DNA from: Alkalihalobacillus pseudalcaliphilus
Lineage (GTDB): Bacteria; Bacillota; Bacilli; Bacillales; Bacillaceae_D
Length of the DNA: 64,000 bases
NCBI RefSeq assembly: GCF_028610675.1
Contig: NZ_JAQQWS010000010.1
Location: 62,001 to 126,000 of the forward strand
Direction of reading: 5' to 3'
The notes beneath the pieces were generated by a model. That model was not told the DNA's origin and ran no database searches. It saw nothing but the letters and a program-made list of their open reading frames with translations. Both the position numbers and the translations under genes were made by a program. This document shows, one piece after another, positions 19,246 to 28,635 of the stretch (position 1 is its first letter; every line of letters starts with the position of its first letter).

Positions 19246-20751
19246 ATGCGAAGTCAAAAGAAGAAGGCGATTGTGATCGGTGCTGGTCTTGGTGGAATTT
19301 CATCCGCTATTTCTTTAGCTCAAGCAGGCTTTCATATAGATGTTTTTGAAAAGAATGAACACCTTGGTGGAAAGGTAAATCGCTTAGAACTAGATGGATT
19401 TGGTTTTGATTTAGGTCCGAGTATCTTAACGATGCCTTATATCTTTGAAGACTTGTTTACAAAAAGTAACCGTGTAATGAAGGATTATGTGAAGATAAAA
19501 CGCCTTGAACATGAGTGGAGGGCTTTTCATCCCGGTGGAGATATTATTAATGTATATGGCGATCTTGACCAAATGCTCCATCAGAATGACCTTCTTAGCA
19601 AAAAAGATATGAAAGATTATCAAAGGTTTTTACGATATGCTAAAAAGCTTTATGAAGCAACAGAAAAAGGTTATTTCGCTCAAGGTTATGATACGACGAT
19701 GGAAGTCATGAAACAATTTGGCGTTTTCAAATCAATCCGTGAATTTGATCTACATTCAACGATGTATGGAGCAATTAATCGTTATATTCGAAATCCGAAG
19801 TTGAAGAAAACATTAGCTTATTTTATTAAATATGTAGGCTCTTCTCCATATGAGGCACCAGCTGTATTAAACATGATGATTTATATGCAACAGCAACAAG
19901 GGGTTTGGTATGTGGAAGGCGGGATTCACCGATTAGCCGAAGGGCTTGTGAAGCTGGCGAGAGAGTTAGGCGTTCAGTTTCATACGGGGCAAGCTGTCAT
20001 AAATATGGAGAAAGAAAAAAGAGCCATTAAGGCTATTGAATTAGAGGATGGCCGAAAGTGGACAGCTGATTATTTTGTCTCTAACATGGAAGTGATCCCT
20101 GCCTATGAAAGGCTACTTAAGGTTGAAGAAAAGGAGCTGAAAAAGTTGGAGAAGAAATTTGAGCCTTCAAGTTCCGGGCTTGTTCTCCATCTTGGCGTAA
20201 AAGCAAATTATCGCCAGCTTACTCATCACAACTTCTTTTTTTCAAATGATTTAAAGGCACAGATGGATAAGGTGTTTAAACAAAAGGTTTTACCAGATGA
20301 CCCAACTATTTATTTAGTCAATGTTAATAAAACCGACTCAACCCAAGCACCTGATGGTTATGAAAATTTAAAAGTTTTACCTCATATTCCATATATTCAG
20401 GATGAGCCTTTTTCACAAGAGCAATATATGAAATTTCGTGATCTAATTTTAGCAAAATTAGAAACGATGGGTTTAACCGATTTACGGAAAAATATTGTTA
20501 CAGAGCATATGTGGACACCTCATGATATTCAGCGAACATATGGATCGCATCGTGGTTCAATTTATGGAACGGTCTCTGATAAAAAGAAAAACAAGGGATT
20601 CAAGCATCCAAAACAAAGTGAAAATTTCCACAACCTATTCTTTACAGGTGGAACGGTTAATCCTGGAGCGGGTATGCCGATGGTTGTTTTAAGTGGTAAA
20701 CAGGTTAGTGATAAAATTATCGCAGCTGAAAACGAAAAGGGAAAAAGGTGA
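19246..20751 (+). CDS. crtP: 4,4'-diaponeurosporene oxygenase
   Basis: Second CrtN-family flavoprotein, oxidising the terminal methyl group of diaponeurosporene toward the carboxylate. It resembles staphylococcal CrtP along its length: FDLGPSILTMPYIFE, YFIKYVGSSPYEAPAVL, DDPTIYLVNVNKTD and KVLPHIPYIQDEPF are characteristic. The N-terminal VIGAGLGGISSAI is the FAD loop. ATG 19246 follows AAGGGGTG; an earlier in-frame ATG lies inside crtM. The stop overlaps the ribosome binding site of crtQ. Confidence 0.92.
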   Translation: MRSQKKKAIVIGAGLGGISSAISLAQAGFHIDVFEKNEHLGGKVNRLELDGFGFDLGPSILTMPYIFEDLFTKSNRVMKDYVKIKRLEHEWRAFHPGGDIINVYGDLDQMLHQNDLLSKKDMKDYQRFLRYAKKLYEATEKGYFAQGYDTTMEVMKQFGVFKSIREFDLHSTMYGAINRYIRNPKLKKTLAYFIKYVGSSPYEAPAVLNMMIYMQQQQGVWYVEGGIHRLAEGLVKLARELGVQFHTGQAVINMEKEKRAIKAIELEDGRKWTADYFVSNMEVIPAYERLLKVEEKELKKLEKKFEPSSSGLVLHLGVKANYRQLTHHNFFFSNDLKAQMDKVFKQKVLPDDPTIYLVNVNKTDSTQAPDGYENLKVLPHIPYIQDEPFSQEQYMKFRDLILAKLETMGLTDLRKNIVTEHMWTPHDIQRTYGSHRGSIYGTVSDKKKNKGFKHPKQSENFHNLFFTGGTVNPGAGMPMVVLSGKQVSDKIIAAENEKGKR

Positions 20752-20755
20752 CCGA

Positions 20756-21880
20756 ATGTTCATGTTTCTGATGTGGGTCGGCTTACTATTGATTTTTCTT
20801 TCCTTTGTGGCAGGCAGTGCGATGTTATGGAATACAGCAAGGATTCCAAAGACTAAAGGAGGTGTATCTACCGATAAGGTTTCTGTCATTATACCAGCCA
20901 GAAATGAGGAAGGGCGAATCGGCCCACTATTACAATCTCTGCTCTCTCAAACAAACCCAGCACTAGAAATCATCGTCGTTGATGATCACTCTACAGATCG
21001 GACTGTTGCCGAATCGAGAGCTTATGGTGTTACGGTCTTGGAAGCGAAGTACTCGAAGCAATTAGAATGGCAAGGGAAGTCTGCAGCTTGTTGGCTAGGG
21101 GCGAAGTATGCAAGCGGTGAACTGCTTTTATTTTTAGATGCGGATACGAGATTAGAGCATTCTGGTAGTTTGGCTAGTTTAATTGGACAGTACATAAGTG
21201 ATGGCGCGTCGGGGATATTGTCCGTTCAACCCTATCACCATATTAAAAAATTTTACGAGAATTTTTCGGTGATTTTTAATATAATTGTTTTAGCGGGCAT
21301 GAACGGCTTCTCCTGTTTAAAAGAGCGAATTAAGCCTGCTGGGGCATTCGGTCCGTGCATCCTCTGCCGAAAAGATCAATATTTTGAAGTTGGTGGTCAT
21401 GAGACTGTTGGAGAAGCTATTATGGATGATATCGTCCTTGGTGAAATTTTCATGAAAAAGGGCTTACCCGTTCAGTTAAAGACCGGTCATGGATGTATTC
21501 AATTTCGCATGTATGCTGAGGGGATGCTTCGATTAATCGAAGGTTGGACAAAAGGCTTTGCGACAGCTGCTACTTCCACACACCGCTTTATTTTAATCTT
21601 AATTAGTCTGTGGATGACTGGAGCTTTCCTAATCCCCATTCAGTTAGCTATAAGTATATGGGTCGGTTTTAGTCATTGGTCCATACTCTTAGCAGGTATC
21701 TATTTGTTATTTTATGGACATTTAGTGTGGCTAGCAAGAAAGGTTGGTCATTTTTCACCTTATGTTCTTACGTTATTTCCTCTTTTCTTTCTCTTCTTTA
21801 CGGCGTTGTTCATACGGTCTATTTATTTAACGAAGGTGCATAAAGAGGTTCGTTGGAAAGGTAGAAATGTTAAAGTGTAA
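20756..21880 (+). CDS. crtQ: 4,4'-diaponeurosporenoate glycosyltransferase
   Basis: GT2-family membrane glycosyltransferase of 374 residues, the length of staphylococcal CrtQ. An N-terminal membrane segment is followed by the GT-A core (VSVIIPARNEEGRIGPLL, VVDDHSTDRT, FLDADTRLE, and EAIMDDIVLGE) and three or four C-terminal membrane segments. It is expected to glucosylate the carotenoid carboxylate. ATG 20756 begins 4 bases after the crtP stop, with AAAAAGGTG upstream. Confidence 0.88.
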   Translation: MFMFLMWVGLLLIFLSFVAGSAMLWNTARIPKTKGGVSTDKVSVIIPARNEEGRIGPLLQSLLSQTNPALEIIVVDDHSTDRTVAESRAYGVTVLEAKYSKQLEWQGKSAACWLGAKYASGELLLFLDADTRLEHSGSLASLIGQYISDGASGILSVQPYHHIKKFYENFSVIFNIIVLAGMNGFSCLKERIKPAGAFGPCILCRKDQYFEVGGHETVGEAIMDDIVLGEIFMKKGLPVQLKTGHGCIQFRMYAEGMLRLIEGWTKGFATAATSTHRFILILISLWMTGAFLIPIQLAISIWVGFSHWSILLAGIYLLFYGHLVWLARKVGHFSPYVLTLFPLFFLFFTALFIRSIYLTKVHKEVRWKGRNVKV

Positions 21881-21891
21881 GGAGTGAGGAG

Positions 21892-22374
21892 ATGCCGATA
21901 ATTGAATTTTCCCTCGGGTGGTTGCTCGTTGTTAATATTGTTGCCTGGGCCATGATCCACCTTGTTTTATCCGTGATTATGGCCAAACTGCCCTTACATT
22001 ATTTTGAATGTGATTCTTTTTTATATCGCACTCGTAAATGGGAAAGGGCTGGGGAGCGTTGGCAGCAACTTTTTTCGGTGAAAAACTGGAAAGAGTGCAT
22101 TCCTGATGGCACTAAAATGATTGGGACAGGCTTTGCCAAAGATTCACTTCGGTCGAGACGAAAATCCTATTTAGAGATGTTTATGAAAGAGTCGCGCCGG
22201 GCGGAGTTAACCCATTGGTTGTCCATTCCACCTGCTCTACTTTTTTTTCTATGGAACCCAGCGTGGGCAGGCTGGCTGATGATTGTCTACGCACTCTTAT
22301 TCAATGTCCCAATTATAATTGTACAACGCTACAACCGTCCACGATTACAAAGTATGATAAGACGCATGTCATAA
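21892..22374 (+). CDS. crtO: Glycosyl-4,4'-diaponeurosporenoate acyltransferase
   Basis: A 160-residue membrane protein with two or three hydrophobic segments. ESRRAELTHWLSIPP and the C-terminal NVPIIIVQRYNRPRL match staphylococcal CrtO closely. It is expected to esterify the sugar with a fatty acid, giving a staphyloxanthin-like end product. GGAGTGAGGAG precedes ATG 21892. Last gene of the crt operon; the only hairpins after it belong to a repeat array. Confidence 0.88.
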   Translation: MPIIEFSLGWLLVVNIVAWAMIHLVLSVIMAKLPLHYFECDSFLYRTRKWERAGERWQQLFSVKNWKECIPDGTKMIGTGFAKDSLRSRRKSYLEMFMKESRRAELTHWLSIPPALLFFLWNPAWAGWLMIVYALLFNVPIIIVQRYNRPRLQSMIRRMS

Positions 22375-22439
22375 AGTGCAGGTTGTAGAAAAAGTAAAGT
22401 AATAAACACCTCTTCAATGTTGAAAGTGACGTTGGGTGC

Positions 22440-22580
22440 GGGGGGGGGGAGGGAAGCCGAGAAGTAACAACACCGGGGCATGAAAAGAGGCGTTGTGTTG
22501 TAGGGATAGCCGAGAAGTAACAACACAAGCCGAGAAAAAGAGACTCTGTGTTGTAGGAAAAACAAACAAGTAACAAAACC
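22440..22580. repeat. 53-bp imperfect tandem repeat behind a G10 run
   Basis: The word GCCGAGAAGTAACAACAC starts at 22456 and 22509, and a decayed third copy (AAGTAACAAAAC) is at 22568; the spacing is 53 bases each time. Units contain AACAACAC and GTGTTGT, which can pair as a hairpin. A run of ten G (22440-22449) precedes the array. It directly follows crtO and may double as operon terminator. Confidence 0.7.
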
Positions 22581-22631
22581 AAACAAACCACTCATTCAGC
22601 TGATAATATTCTGTTTATTTTCATTATTATT

Positions 22632-22927
22632 CTTTCATACAAAGCCCACATGGCGAAGCCCGATTCACTTGACCACCAACAAAGATGAAAGTAGGGTTTT
22701 GCTCTTTAACTGGTGGCACTTGATTCAATATGATTTTGCTTTTTGGTTAGTTAGCTTGAATTATTTCTCATTTATTCATTTTGTATGAGAAGTGTACGAA
22801 CCAAAAAGCCTGCACTAGCCAAAGCTGCGGGAATGGGGTGGCCGATTCCCGCCGGAGGGTGCGTCCTCCCATTCCCGTAGCGATTTTCGAAGAAGAGCAC
22901 TTGAGCTTTAGTCAACTTTCATACAAA
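22632..22927 (+). repeat. Dispersed repeat copy 4, bounded by direct repeats
   Basis: Begins CTTTCATACAAA (22632-22643) then CATGGCGAAGCCCGATTCAC and ACCAACAAAGATGAAAGT, and ends with GTAGCGATTTTCGA, GAGCACTTGAGC and CTTTCATACAAA again (22916-22927). The right end lies directly against the ribosome binding site of the GH13 gene. The inner part has a different palindromic filler (GGGAATGGGG and CCCATTCCC). Confidence 0.7.
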
Positions 22928-22943
22928 AGGAGCTAAAATAAAG

Positions 22944-24701
22944 ATGAACAAACATGCTATTTACCATCGTGCAAAAAGCCATATGTCATATGCAGTTGCA
23001 GAGAACCGAGTACATATCCGTTTAAAAAGCGAACGTAATGACTTAACTTCCGTTTACTTACTTACGGATTCAAAGCAAGGGTGGGTAGAAGGAGATGACG
23101 GAAAGTGGCATTGGCATAAAAGAAAACTGCCAATGGAGAGAGAGTTTCAGACAGAACTTTTTGATTATTGGTTTGTAGAAGTGGAACCAATCGATTATAA
23201 AATGCGTTATGGCTTCCTCGTATCAGATGGAACGGAAACGCTCTATTATTTAGACAGAGGTTTTTTCCCTGTAGAAGATCCGTCAATTGGTGATGATATT
23301 AATAGCTACTTTGCTTTCCCTTATGTACATACACAAGATTTGTTTCAAGCACCTTCTTGGGTGAAGGATACAGTTTGGTATCAAATATTCCCTGAAAGGT
23401 TTGCAAACGGTGATGCTAGTCGTAATCCAAACGATGTATTACCATGGAATAAAAAAGATGAAGATCTTGGGCAATACAGCTTTTATGGAGGAGATATACG
23501 AGGGATCATTGAAAAGCTAGATTATATTAAAGGACTAGGCATGTCAGGTATTTACATGACTCCTGTATTTAAGGCTACGACTTCCCATAAATATGACACA
23601 ATTAATTATTATGAAATTGATCCTCACTTTGGGACAAAAGAGGATTTAAAGGAGTTAGTTGAAAAAGCTCATCAATTAGATATGAAAGTAATGCTTGATG
23701 CGGTCTTTAATCATATAGGTGATAAGTCTCCACAATTTCAGGATGTTCTTGAAAATGGAAAGGAATCCAAGTATTTTGATTGGTTTATGTTTGAAGAAAC
23801 GGAAGGGGCGATTGACGATTGGAGTTATCGTAACTTTGTGCCTGCAATGCCAAAGTTGAATACGGCGAATCCGGAAGTCATTGACTATTTATTAGATATA
23901 AGTCGTTATTGGATTGAAGAAACAAATATTGACGGCTGGCGTCTTGATGTCGCTAATGAGGTTGACCATGAATTTTGGCGACTTTTTCGCAAGGCTGTAA
24001 AAGAGGTCAAAGAGGATCTATATATCTGTGGAGAGATTTGGCATGATAGTCAAGCATGGTTATACGGCGATCAATTTGACGGGGTGATGAATTATCCATT
24101 ATCTCAACCGATTCAAGACTGGATTGCTACGGGACGTATTAATGGTAACCAGTTCCAAAATGACTTTGTTCATGCTCTGTTACGTTATTCAGAGCCGGTT
24201 AACCAAGGGATGTTTACGTTATTAGATAGTCATGATACGCCTCGAATTACCCATATTGCTAAGGGTGACAAACGAAAAGTAGATATGTGTTTAGCTTTAC
24301 TTATGTCTGTGCCAGGTGCGATTTCTATATATTATGGAACAGAGATCTATTTAGAGGGCGGTGCTGACCCAGATAATAGACGTTGTATGCCTTGGGATGA
24401 AGATGTAACTTTTTCAAACATAGCCAAGATCAATCATTTACGTTCAGATTATGAAGTATTTGGATCAGGAGGCAAGTTTGAATTTCTCCTCGTTGATGCG
24501 AACACGGTCATTTATAAAAAAACAAATAAACAAAACGGCTTATATTTTATCTTCCATACAAAGGGAGAAGCCGTCATTGAATGGCCAGAAGAAATGAAAG
24601 GAAAGTCATTTAAGAATCTGGTATCTGAAGAAAAGATGGAAGCCGGAGATACCGTCACATTAAATGAATTCACCTACTACATTTTGGAACCTAGGGGTTG
24701 A
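22944..24701 (+). CDS. GH13 alpha-glycosidase (cyclomaltodextrinase/neopullulanase type)
   Basis: Cytosolic 585-residue alpha-amylase-family hydrolase acting on short maltodextrins, cyclodextrins or pullulan fragments. It has the N-terminal CBM34-like beta domain (about 1-125) of the GH13_20 subfamily, then the barrel. Catalytic residues are visible: nucleophile D335 in DGWRLDVANE, acid/base E364 in CGEIWHDS and D431 in LLDSHDTPR. No signal peptide is seen. AAGGAG precedes ATG 22944. No sugar transporter or regulator gene accompanies it, which is unusual for this family. Confidence 0.9.
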   Translation: MNKHAIYHRAKSHMSYAVAENRVHIRLKSERNDLTSVYLLTDSKQGWVEGDDGKWHWHKRKLPMEREFQTELFDYWFVEVEPIDYKMRYGFLVSDGTETLYYLDRGFFPVEDPSIGDDINSYFAFPYVHTQDLFQAPSWVKDTVWYQIFPERFANGDASRNPNDVLPWNKKDEDLGQYSFYGGDIRGIIEKLDYIKGLGMSGIYMTPVFKATTSHKYDTINYYEIDPHFGTKEDLKELVEKAHQLDMKVMLDAVFNHIGDKSPQFQDVLENGKESKYFDWFMFEETEGAIDDWSYRNFVPAMPKLNTANPEVIDYLLDISRYWIEETNIDGWRLDVANEVDHEFWRLFRKAVKEVKEDLYICGEIWHDSQAWLYGDQFDGVMNYPLSQPIQDWIATGRINGNQFQNDFVHALLRYSEPVNQGMFTLLDSHDTPRITHIAKGDKRKVDMCLALLMSVPGAISIYYGTEIYLEGGADPDNRRCMPWDEDVTFSNIAKINHLRSDYEVFGSGGKFEFLLVDANTVIYKKTNKQNGLYFIFHTKGEAVIEWPEEMKGKSFKNLVSEEKMEAGDTVTLNEFTYYILEPRG

Positions 24702-24762
24702 GAGCGAAAATAAGAGGAAGAAAGCCCGAGCAAACGTAGGATGAACAAACGAAGTCTAATTA

Positions 24763-24808
24763 AAAAATTCCCCCAAATGGCTTTAATAAGCTTTTTGGGG
24801 GAATTTAT
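24763..24808. terminator. Bidirectional terminator
   Basis: AAATTCCCCC (24765-24774) pairs with GGGGGAATTT (24797-24806) and has A/T runs on both sides. It ends the GH13 gene and the small minus-strand gene, whose last codons and stop lie inside the hairpin. Confidence 0.85.
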
Positions 24809-25040
24809 TTTTAGCTTTCACTGCACGAACATAGTCGATATACCATTCTGGTTTCGGTAATGAAATGACGATATCTTCTGTTAACCATTCAATCCGACCA
24901 TCTTTATCAAGTTCTACCAGTAGTTCTAATAGCTCATCCTTTGAACGTTTTGTTCGAAGGCAAAGAGTCGGGAGTGTAGGAAGTATGCCTGCTTCACACA
25001 TTCCTTCAATTACAGTAAACATTAAATCTTTTTCACTCAC
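24783..25040 (-). CDS. Small uncharacterised protein
   Basis: I do not recognise this 85-residue protein. It looks like a compact helical/winged-helix-like domain (ERSKDELLELLVELDKDGRIEW in outline, with RSKDELLELLVEL at about 32-44), with no Cys pairs or membrane segment. I use GTG 25040 because AGGGAGG lies 8 bases upstream; the GTG at 25046 would be too close. Its 3' end overlaps the shared terminator hairpin. Opposite-strand frames here are shadows. Confidence 0.6.
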   Translation of the reverse strand: MSEKDLMFTVIEGMCEAGILPTLPTLCLRTKRSKDELLELLVELDKDGRIEWLTEDIVISLPKPEWYIDYVRAVKAKNKFPQKAY

Positions 25041-25312
25041 TGGCACAACCTCCCTACATATTTTTTATCGTTTCTGTTTATTATTATTAGGTAAAAAGAA
25101 GGGGAAATCCTTTTAAATTTCTGGAAAATAGTTCATCAAAATATGACAAAAGTTTTAGTTGTTTCAAAAAGGACTAGAAGAATATTATCTAAAACTATAG
25201 CACAGTTTTTCGTTTTGATAAATACAGATGTCTATAACAAAATAAAGGGAAAGTCTGAATAGAATATTATGAAAGTTCAATGAAATGTCATTTTTTCTCT
25301 TTATATCAGTTA

Positions 25313-25330
25313 TTGTGAGAACATTCACAA
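25313..25330. promoter_or_regulatory. Fnr/Rex-type operator upstream of pflBA
   Basis: TTGTGAGAACATTCACAA contains an exact TGTGA-N6-TCACA (the Bacillus Fnr consensus) and matches 13 of 14 fixed positions of the Rex consensus TTGTGAA-N4-TTCACAA. A possible -10 box TACAAT (25372-25377) puts the site near -62 of the start point, a class I activator position. This fits anaerobic or NADH-linked control of pyruvate formate-lyase. Confidence 0.7.
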
Positions 25331-25453
25331 TAACTTCAAACTTTTAATGAGCCGCTCCCTTATTATGGTAGTACAATAAAAGTATAAAGCTGTTATATAT
25401 TCAGAGGAAGAACTGTAGTTGTTTTTTTATTCTATTTGAAGGAGGAAAAACAG

Positions 25454-27694
25454 ATGAAGCATTGGAAAACTTTTAAAGGTGAAGGTTGGAAAAAGGAAAT
25501 CGATGTAAGAGGGTTTATCTTGGATAATGTAACACCATATGATGGGGATGAGGCATTTCTTGAACGGGCAACCGCAGCAACGGATGAGCTTTGGCAGCAA
25601 GTATGTGATTTAACGACTGCGGAAAGATTACGTGGCGGTGTATACGACCTTGAGACGGAAACGGTTTCTTCTATTATTTCGCACGGTCCTGGTTACTTAA
25701 ACAAAAACCTCGAGAAAATTGTTGGTGTCCAAACCGATCAACCATTTAAACGAGGACTTATGCCGTATGGTGGGATTAGGATGGCTCAGTCGGCAGCAGA
25801 AGCGTATGGATATCGAGTTAGCGATGAAGTGGTTGAAACTTTTACAAAGTATCGTAAGACCCATAACCAAGGTGTATTTGACGCTTATACAGATGAGATG
25901 AAATTAGCTCGAAAAGCAGGAATTATTACAGGCTTACCGGATGCGTATGGTCGCGGGAGAATTATTGGCGATTATCGACGTGTTGCCTTATATGGAGTTG
26001 ACTTTTTAATAAAGAAAAAAGTTCAGGATAAACAATCACTAAGTAAAAAAATGTCCGAAGATCATATTCGCTTGAGAGAAGAATTATCGGAGCAAATTCT
26101 CTCTTTAAAAGAATTAAAAGAACTTGGAAAAGCTTATGGATTTGATTTATCTCAGCCAGCGGCTAATTCATTTGAAGCCTTTCAATGGTTATATCTAGCT
26201 TATTTAGCAGCGATTAAGGAACAAAATGGAGCAGCGATGAGCCTCGGGCGTGTATCGAGCTTTTTAGATATTTATATTGAAAGAGATTTAAATAATGAGA
26301 CCATTACTGAAGAAGAAGTTCAGGAACTGGTTGACCATTTTGTTATGAAACTTAGATTAGTGAAGTTTGCACGAACACCTGATTATAATGAGCTTTTCAG
26401 TGGTGATCCTACGTGGGTAACCGAATCCATTGGAGGTACTTCTGTACATGGGCAACATTTAGTAACAAAAAACTCCTTTCGATTTTTACACACTTTGGAT
26501 AATTTAGGACCAGCACCGGAACCTAATTTAACCGTGTTATGGTCCTTGCAATTGCCTGAATCTTTTAAAAAATATTGTGCGAAAATGTCAATGAAAACAA
26601 GTGCCATACAATATGAAAATGATGATTTGATGCGCCCAGAGTGGGGAGATGACTATGGTATTGCTTGTTGTGTATCGGCAATGAGAATTGGCAAGCAAAT
26701 GCAGTTTTTTGGAGCAAGAGCAAACATGGCGAAAACATTGCTTTATGCGATTAACGGTGGCATGGATGAGCAATTACATGTGCAAGTAGCTCCACGTTAT
26801 GAACCTATTCGCTCAGATATTTTGGATTATGAGGAAGTGATGCAAAAATTTGACCGAATGATGGATTGGTTAGCGGAGCTGTATATTGAATCATTAAACA
26901 TCATTCATTACATGCACGATAAATACAGTTATGAACGAATTGAAATGGCCTTACATGATACGGAGATTCTAAGAACGATGGCAACTGGTATAGCGGGGTT
27001 AAGTGTTGTGGCCGATTCATTAAGCGCTATTAAGTATTCAAGAGTACATGCGATTCGAAATCAGGCTGGTTTAGCGATTGATTATTATGTAGAAGGCGAT
27101 TATCCGAAGTATGGAAATAATGACGATAGAGTCGATGTGATTGCTGTTGAGGTAGTAAAGAAATTTATGAAGAAGTTAAAGCAGCACCAAACCTACCGTC
27201 AATCTCAGACGACAACTTCGGTATTGACGATTACTTCAAATGTTGTTTACGGTCAGAAAACAGGTAATACACCTGATGGTAGAAGAGAGGGTGAACCATT
27301 TGCACCAGGGGCCAATCCTATGCATGGTAGAGATCATTCTGGAGCACTTGCTTCATTAAGTTCAGTCGCCAAAATACCATATGAGTATGCATTAGACGGT
27401 GTATCCAATACGTTTTCTATTGTTCCAAAAGCATTAGGAAAAGACGAGGAAGCTAAGGTGAATAATTTAGTAGCCATTTTGGACGGGTATATTTTAAAGG
27501 CTGGACACCATTTGAATATCAACGTTTTTAATCAAGAGCAGCTCGTAGATGCTATGAATCATCCGGAAAGATATCCACAATTAACGATTCGAGTGTCAGG
27601 CTATGCGGTTAACTTCATTAAGTTGACAAAAGAGCAGCAAATGGACGTGATTAATCGAACTTTTCATGGTTCACTAAGTGAGTTAGCTCACTAA
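25454..27694 (+). CDS. pflB: Formate C-acetyltransferase (pyruvate formate-lyase)
   Basis: Glycyl-radical enzyme of 746 residues splitting pyruvate with CoA into acetyl-CoA and formate during anaerobic mixed-acid fermentation. The paired active-site cysteines are C405-C406 in GIACCVSAM, and the radical glycine is G716 in [29 protein letters not shown] is another family signature. ATG 25454 has AAGGAGG 8 bases upstream; the in-frame TTG 25436 is not used. The activase gene follows 33 bases later. Confidence 0.96.
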   Translation: MKHWKTFKGEGWKKEIDVRGFILDNVTPYDGDEAFLERATAATDELWQQVCDLTTAERLRGGVYDLETETVSSIISHGPGYLNKNLEKIVGVQTDQPFKRGLMPYGGIRMAQSAAEAYGYRVSDEVVETFTKYRKTHNQGVFDAYTDEMKLARKAGIITGLPDAYGRGRIIGDYRRVALYGVDFLIKKKVQDKQSLSKKMSEDHIRLREELSEQILSLKELKELGKAYGFDLSQPAANSFEAFQWLYLAYLAAIKEQNGAAMSLGRVSSFLDIYIERDLNNETITEEEVQELVDHFVMKLRLVKFARTPDYNELFSGDPTWVTESIGGTSVHGQHLVTKNSFRFLHTLDNLGPAPEPNLTVLWSLQLPESFKKYCAKMSMKTSAIQYENDDLMRPEWGDDYGIACCVSAMRIGKQMQFFGARANMAKTLLYAINGGMDEQLHVQVAPRYEPIRSDILDYEEVMQKFDRMMDWLAELYIESLNIIHYMHDKYSYERIEMALHDTEILRTMATGIAGLSVVADSLSAIKYSRVHAIRNQAGLAIDYYVEGDYPKYGNNDDRVDVIAVEVVKKFMKKLKQHQTYRQSQTTTSVLTITSNVVYGQKTGNTPDGRREGEPFAPGANPMHGRDHSGALASLSSVAKIPYEYALDGVSNTFSIVPKALGKDEEAKVNNLVAILDGYILKAGHHLNINVFNQEQLVDAMNHPERYPQLTIRVSGYAVNFIKLTKEQQMDVINRTFHGSLSELAH

Positions 27695-27727
27695 CAAAAT
27701 CGTAAGCTTTATAAGGAGGCGTTTTGT

Positions 27728-28486
27728 ATGAAAGGCAATATTCATTCAATCGAAACTTTTGGAGCCGTAGATGGTCCAGGTATCAGGTATGTGATTTTTA
27801 CACAAGGGTGTCTTCTTCGATGTCAGTATTGTCATAATGCTGACACGTGGGAAATAGGTAGGGGCAGAGAGATATCGGTTGATGAAATCATGGACGATCT
27901 ACTTGATTATTTGCCTTTCTTGCAAGCTTCAAAAGGTGGAATCACCGTTAGTGGTGGTGAACCACTTTTGCAGGTTCCTTTTCTAATCGAGCTTTTTAAA
28001 AAATGTAAGGAACAAGGGATTCACACTACTCTTGATTCATCAGGGGGATGCTTTATTGAGGCTAAATCTTTTCTAGAAAAAGTAGATGAATTAATGGAAT
28101 ATACCGATCTTGTCTTGTTGGACCTTAAACACATTGACAATGAAAAGCACCAGCAACTAACAGGCAGACCGAACCGAGCACCACTTGCCTTTGCTAAGTA
28201 TTTAGATGAAAAGCGAATTCCAGTTTGGGTTCGACATGTGCTTGTACCTACGATTAATGATGACACTCCTTCATTGGAAAGGTTAGCCTCTTTTATTCAA
28301 AGCTTACGTAATGTTGAGAAAGTTGAAGTACTGCCCTATCACCGAATGGGCATCTATAAATGGGAAGCTCTCGGCTTAAGTTATCCATTAACAGGGGTTG
28401 AAACACCAACCGAAGATCAAGTAGCTCGAGCAGAGAGAATTCTAGGTGTGGAGTGGTATGAAGTAAACGGATCGACTAGAGTATAA
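27728..28486 (+). CDS. pflA: Pyruvate formate-lyase activating enzyme
   Basis: Radical-SAM enzyme of 252 residues that generates the glycyl radical on PflB. The 4Fe-4S cluster motif CLLRCQYC (CxxxCxxC) is near residues 29-36 and SGGEPLLQ follows. AAGGAGG lies 9 bases ahead of ATG 27728. Co-transcribed with pflB and closed by a terminator after the stop. Confidence 0.96.
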   Translation: MKGNIHSIETFGAVDGPGIRYVIFTQGCLLRCQYCHNADTWEIGRGREISVDEIMDDLLDYLPFLQASKGGITVSGGEPLLQVPFLIELFKKCKEQGIHTTLDSSGGCFIEAKSFLEKVDELMEYTDLVLLDLKHIDNEKHQQLTGRPNRAPLAFAKYLDEKRIPVWVRHVLVPTINDDTPSLERLASFIQSLRNVEKVEVLPYHRMGIYKWEALGLSYPLTGVETPTEDQVARAERILGVEWYEVNGSTRV

Positions 28487-28504
28487 TCATTTTATATGAA
28501 AAAA

Positions 28505-28540
28505 GGAGCGAAGGGGCATGATTGGTCCTTCGCTTTTTTC
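28505..28540 (+). terminator. Terminator of pflBA
   Basis: AGCGAAGG (28507-28514) pairs with CCTTCGCT (28527-28534), followed by six T. Confidence 0.85.
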
Positions 28541-28635
28541 TGAGTGAATTCTCAAAAAATCAAAATGTGCGCAATTCGGAGGGACATGGTAGAATAAATC
28601 ACAGAGAAATGTAAATATCTTAAAGGAGCGAGAGT

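Noticed and set aside
22313..22595. Overlapping minus-strand ORFs downstream of crtO
   Set aside because: They fall on the G run and 53-base repeats and lack start signals.
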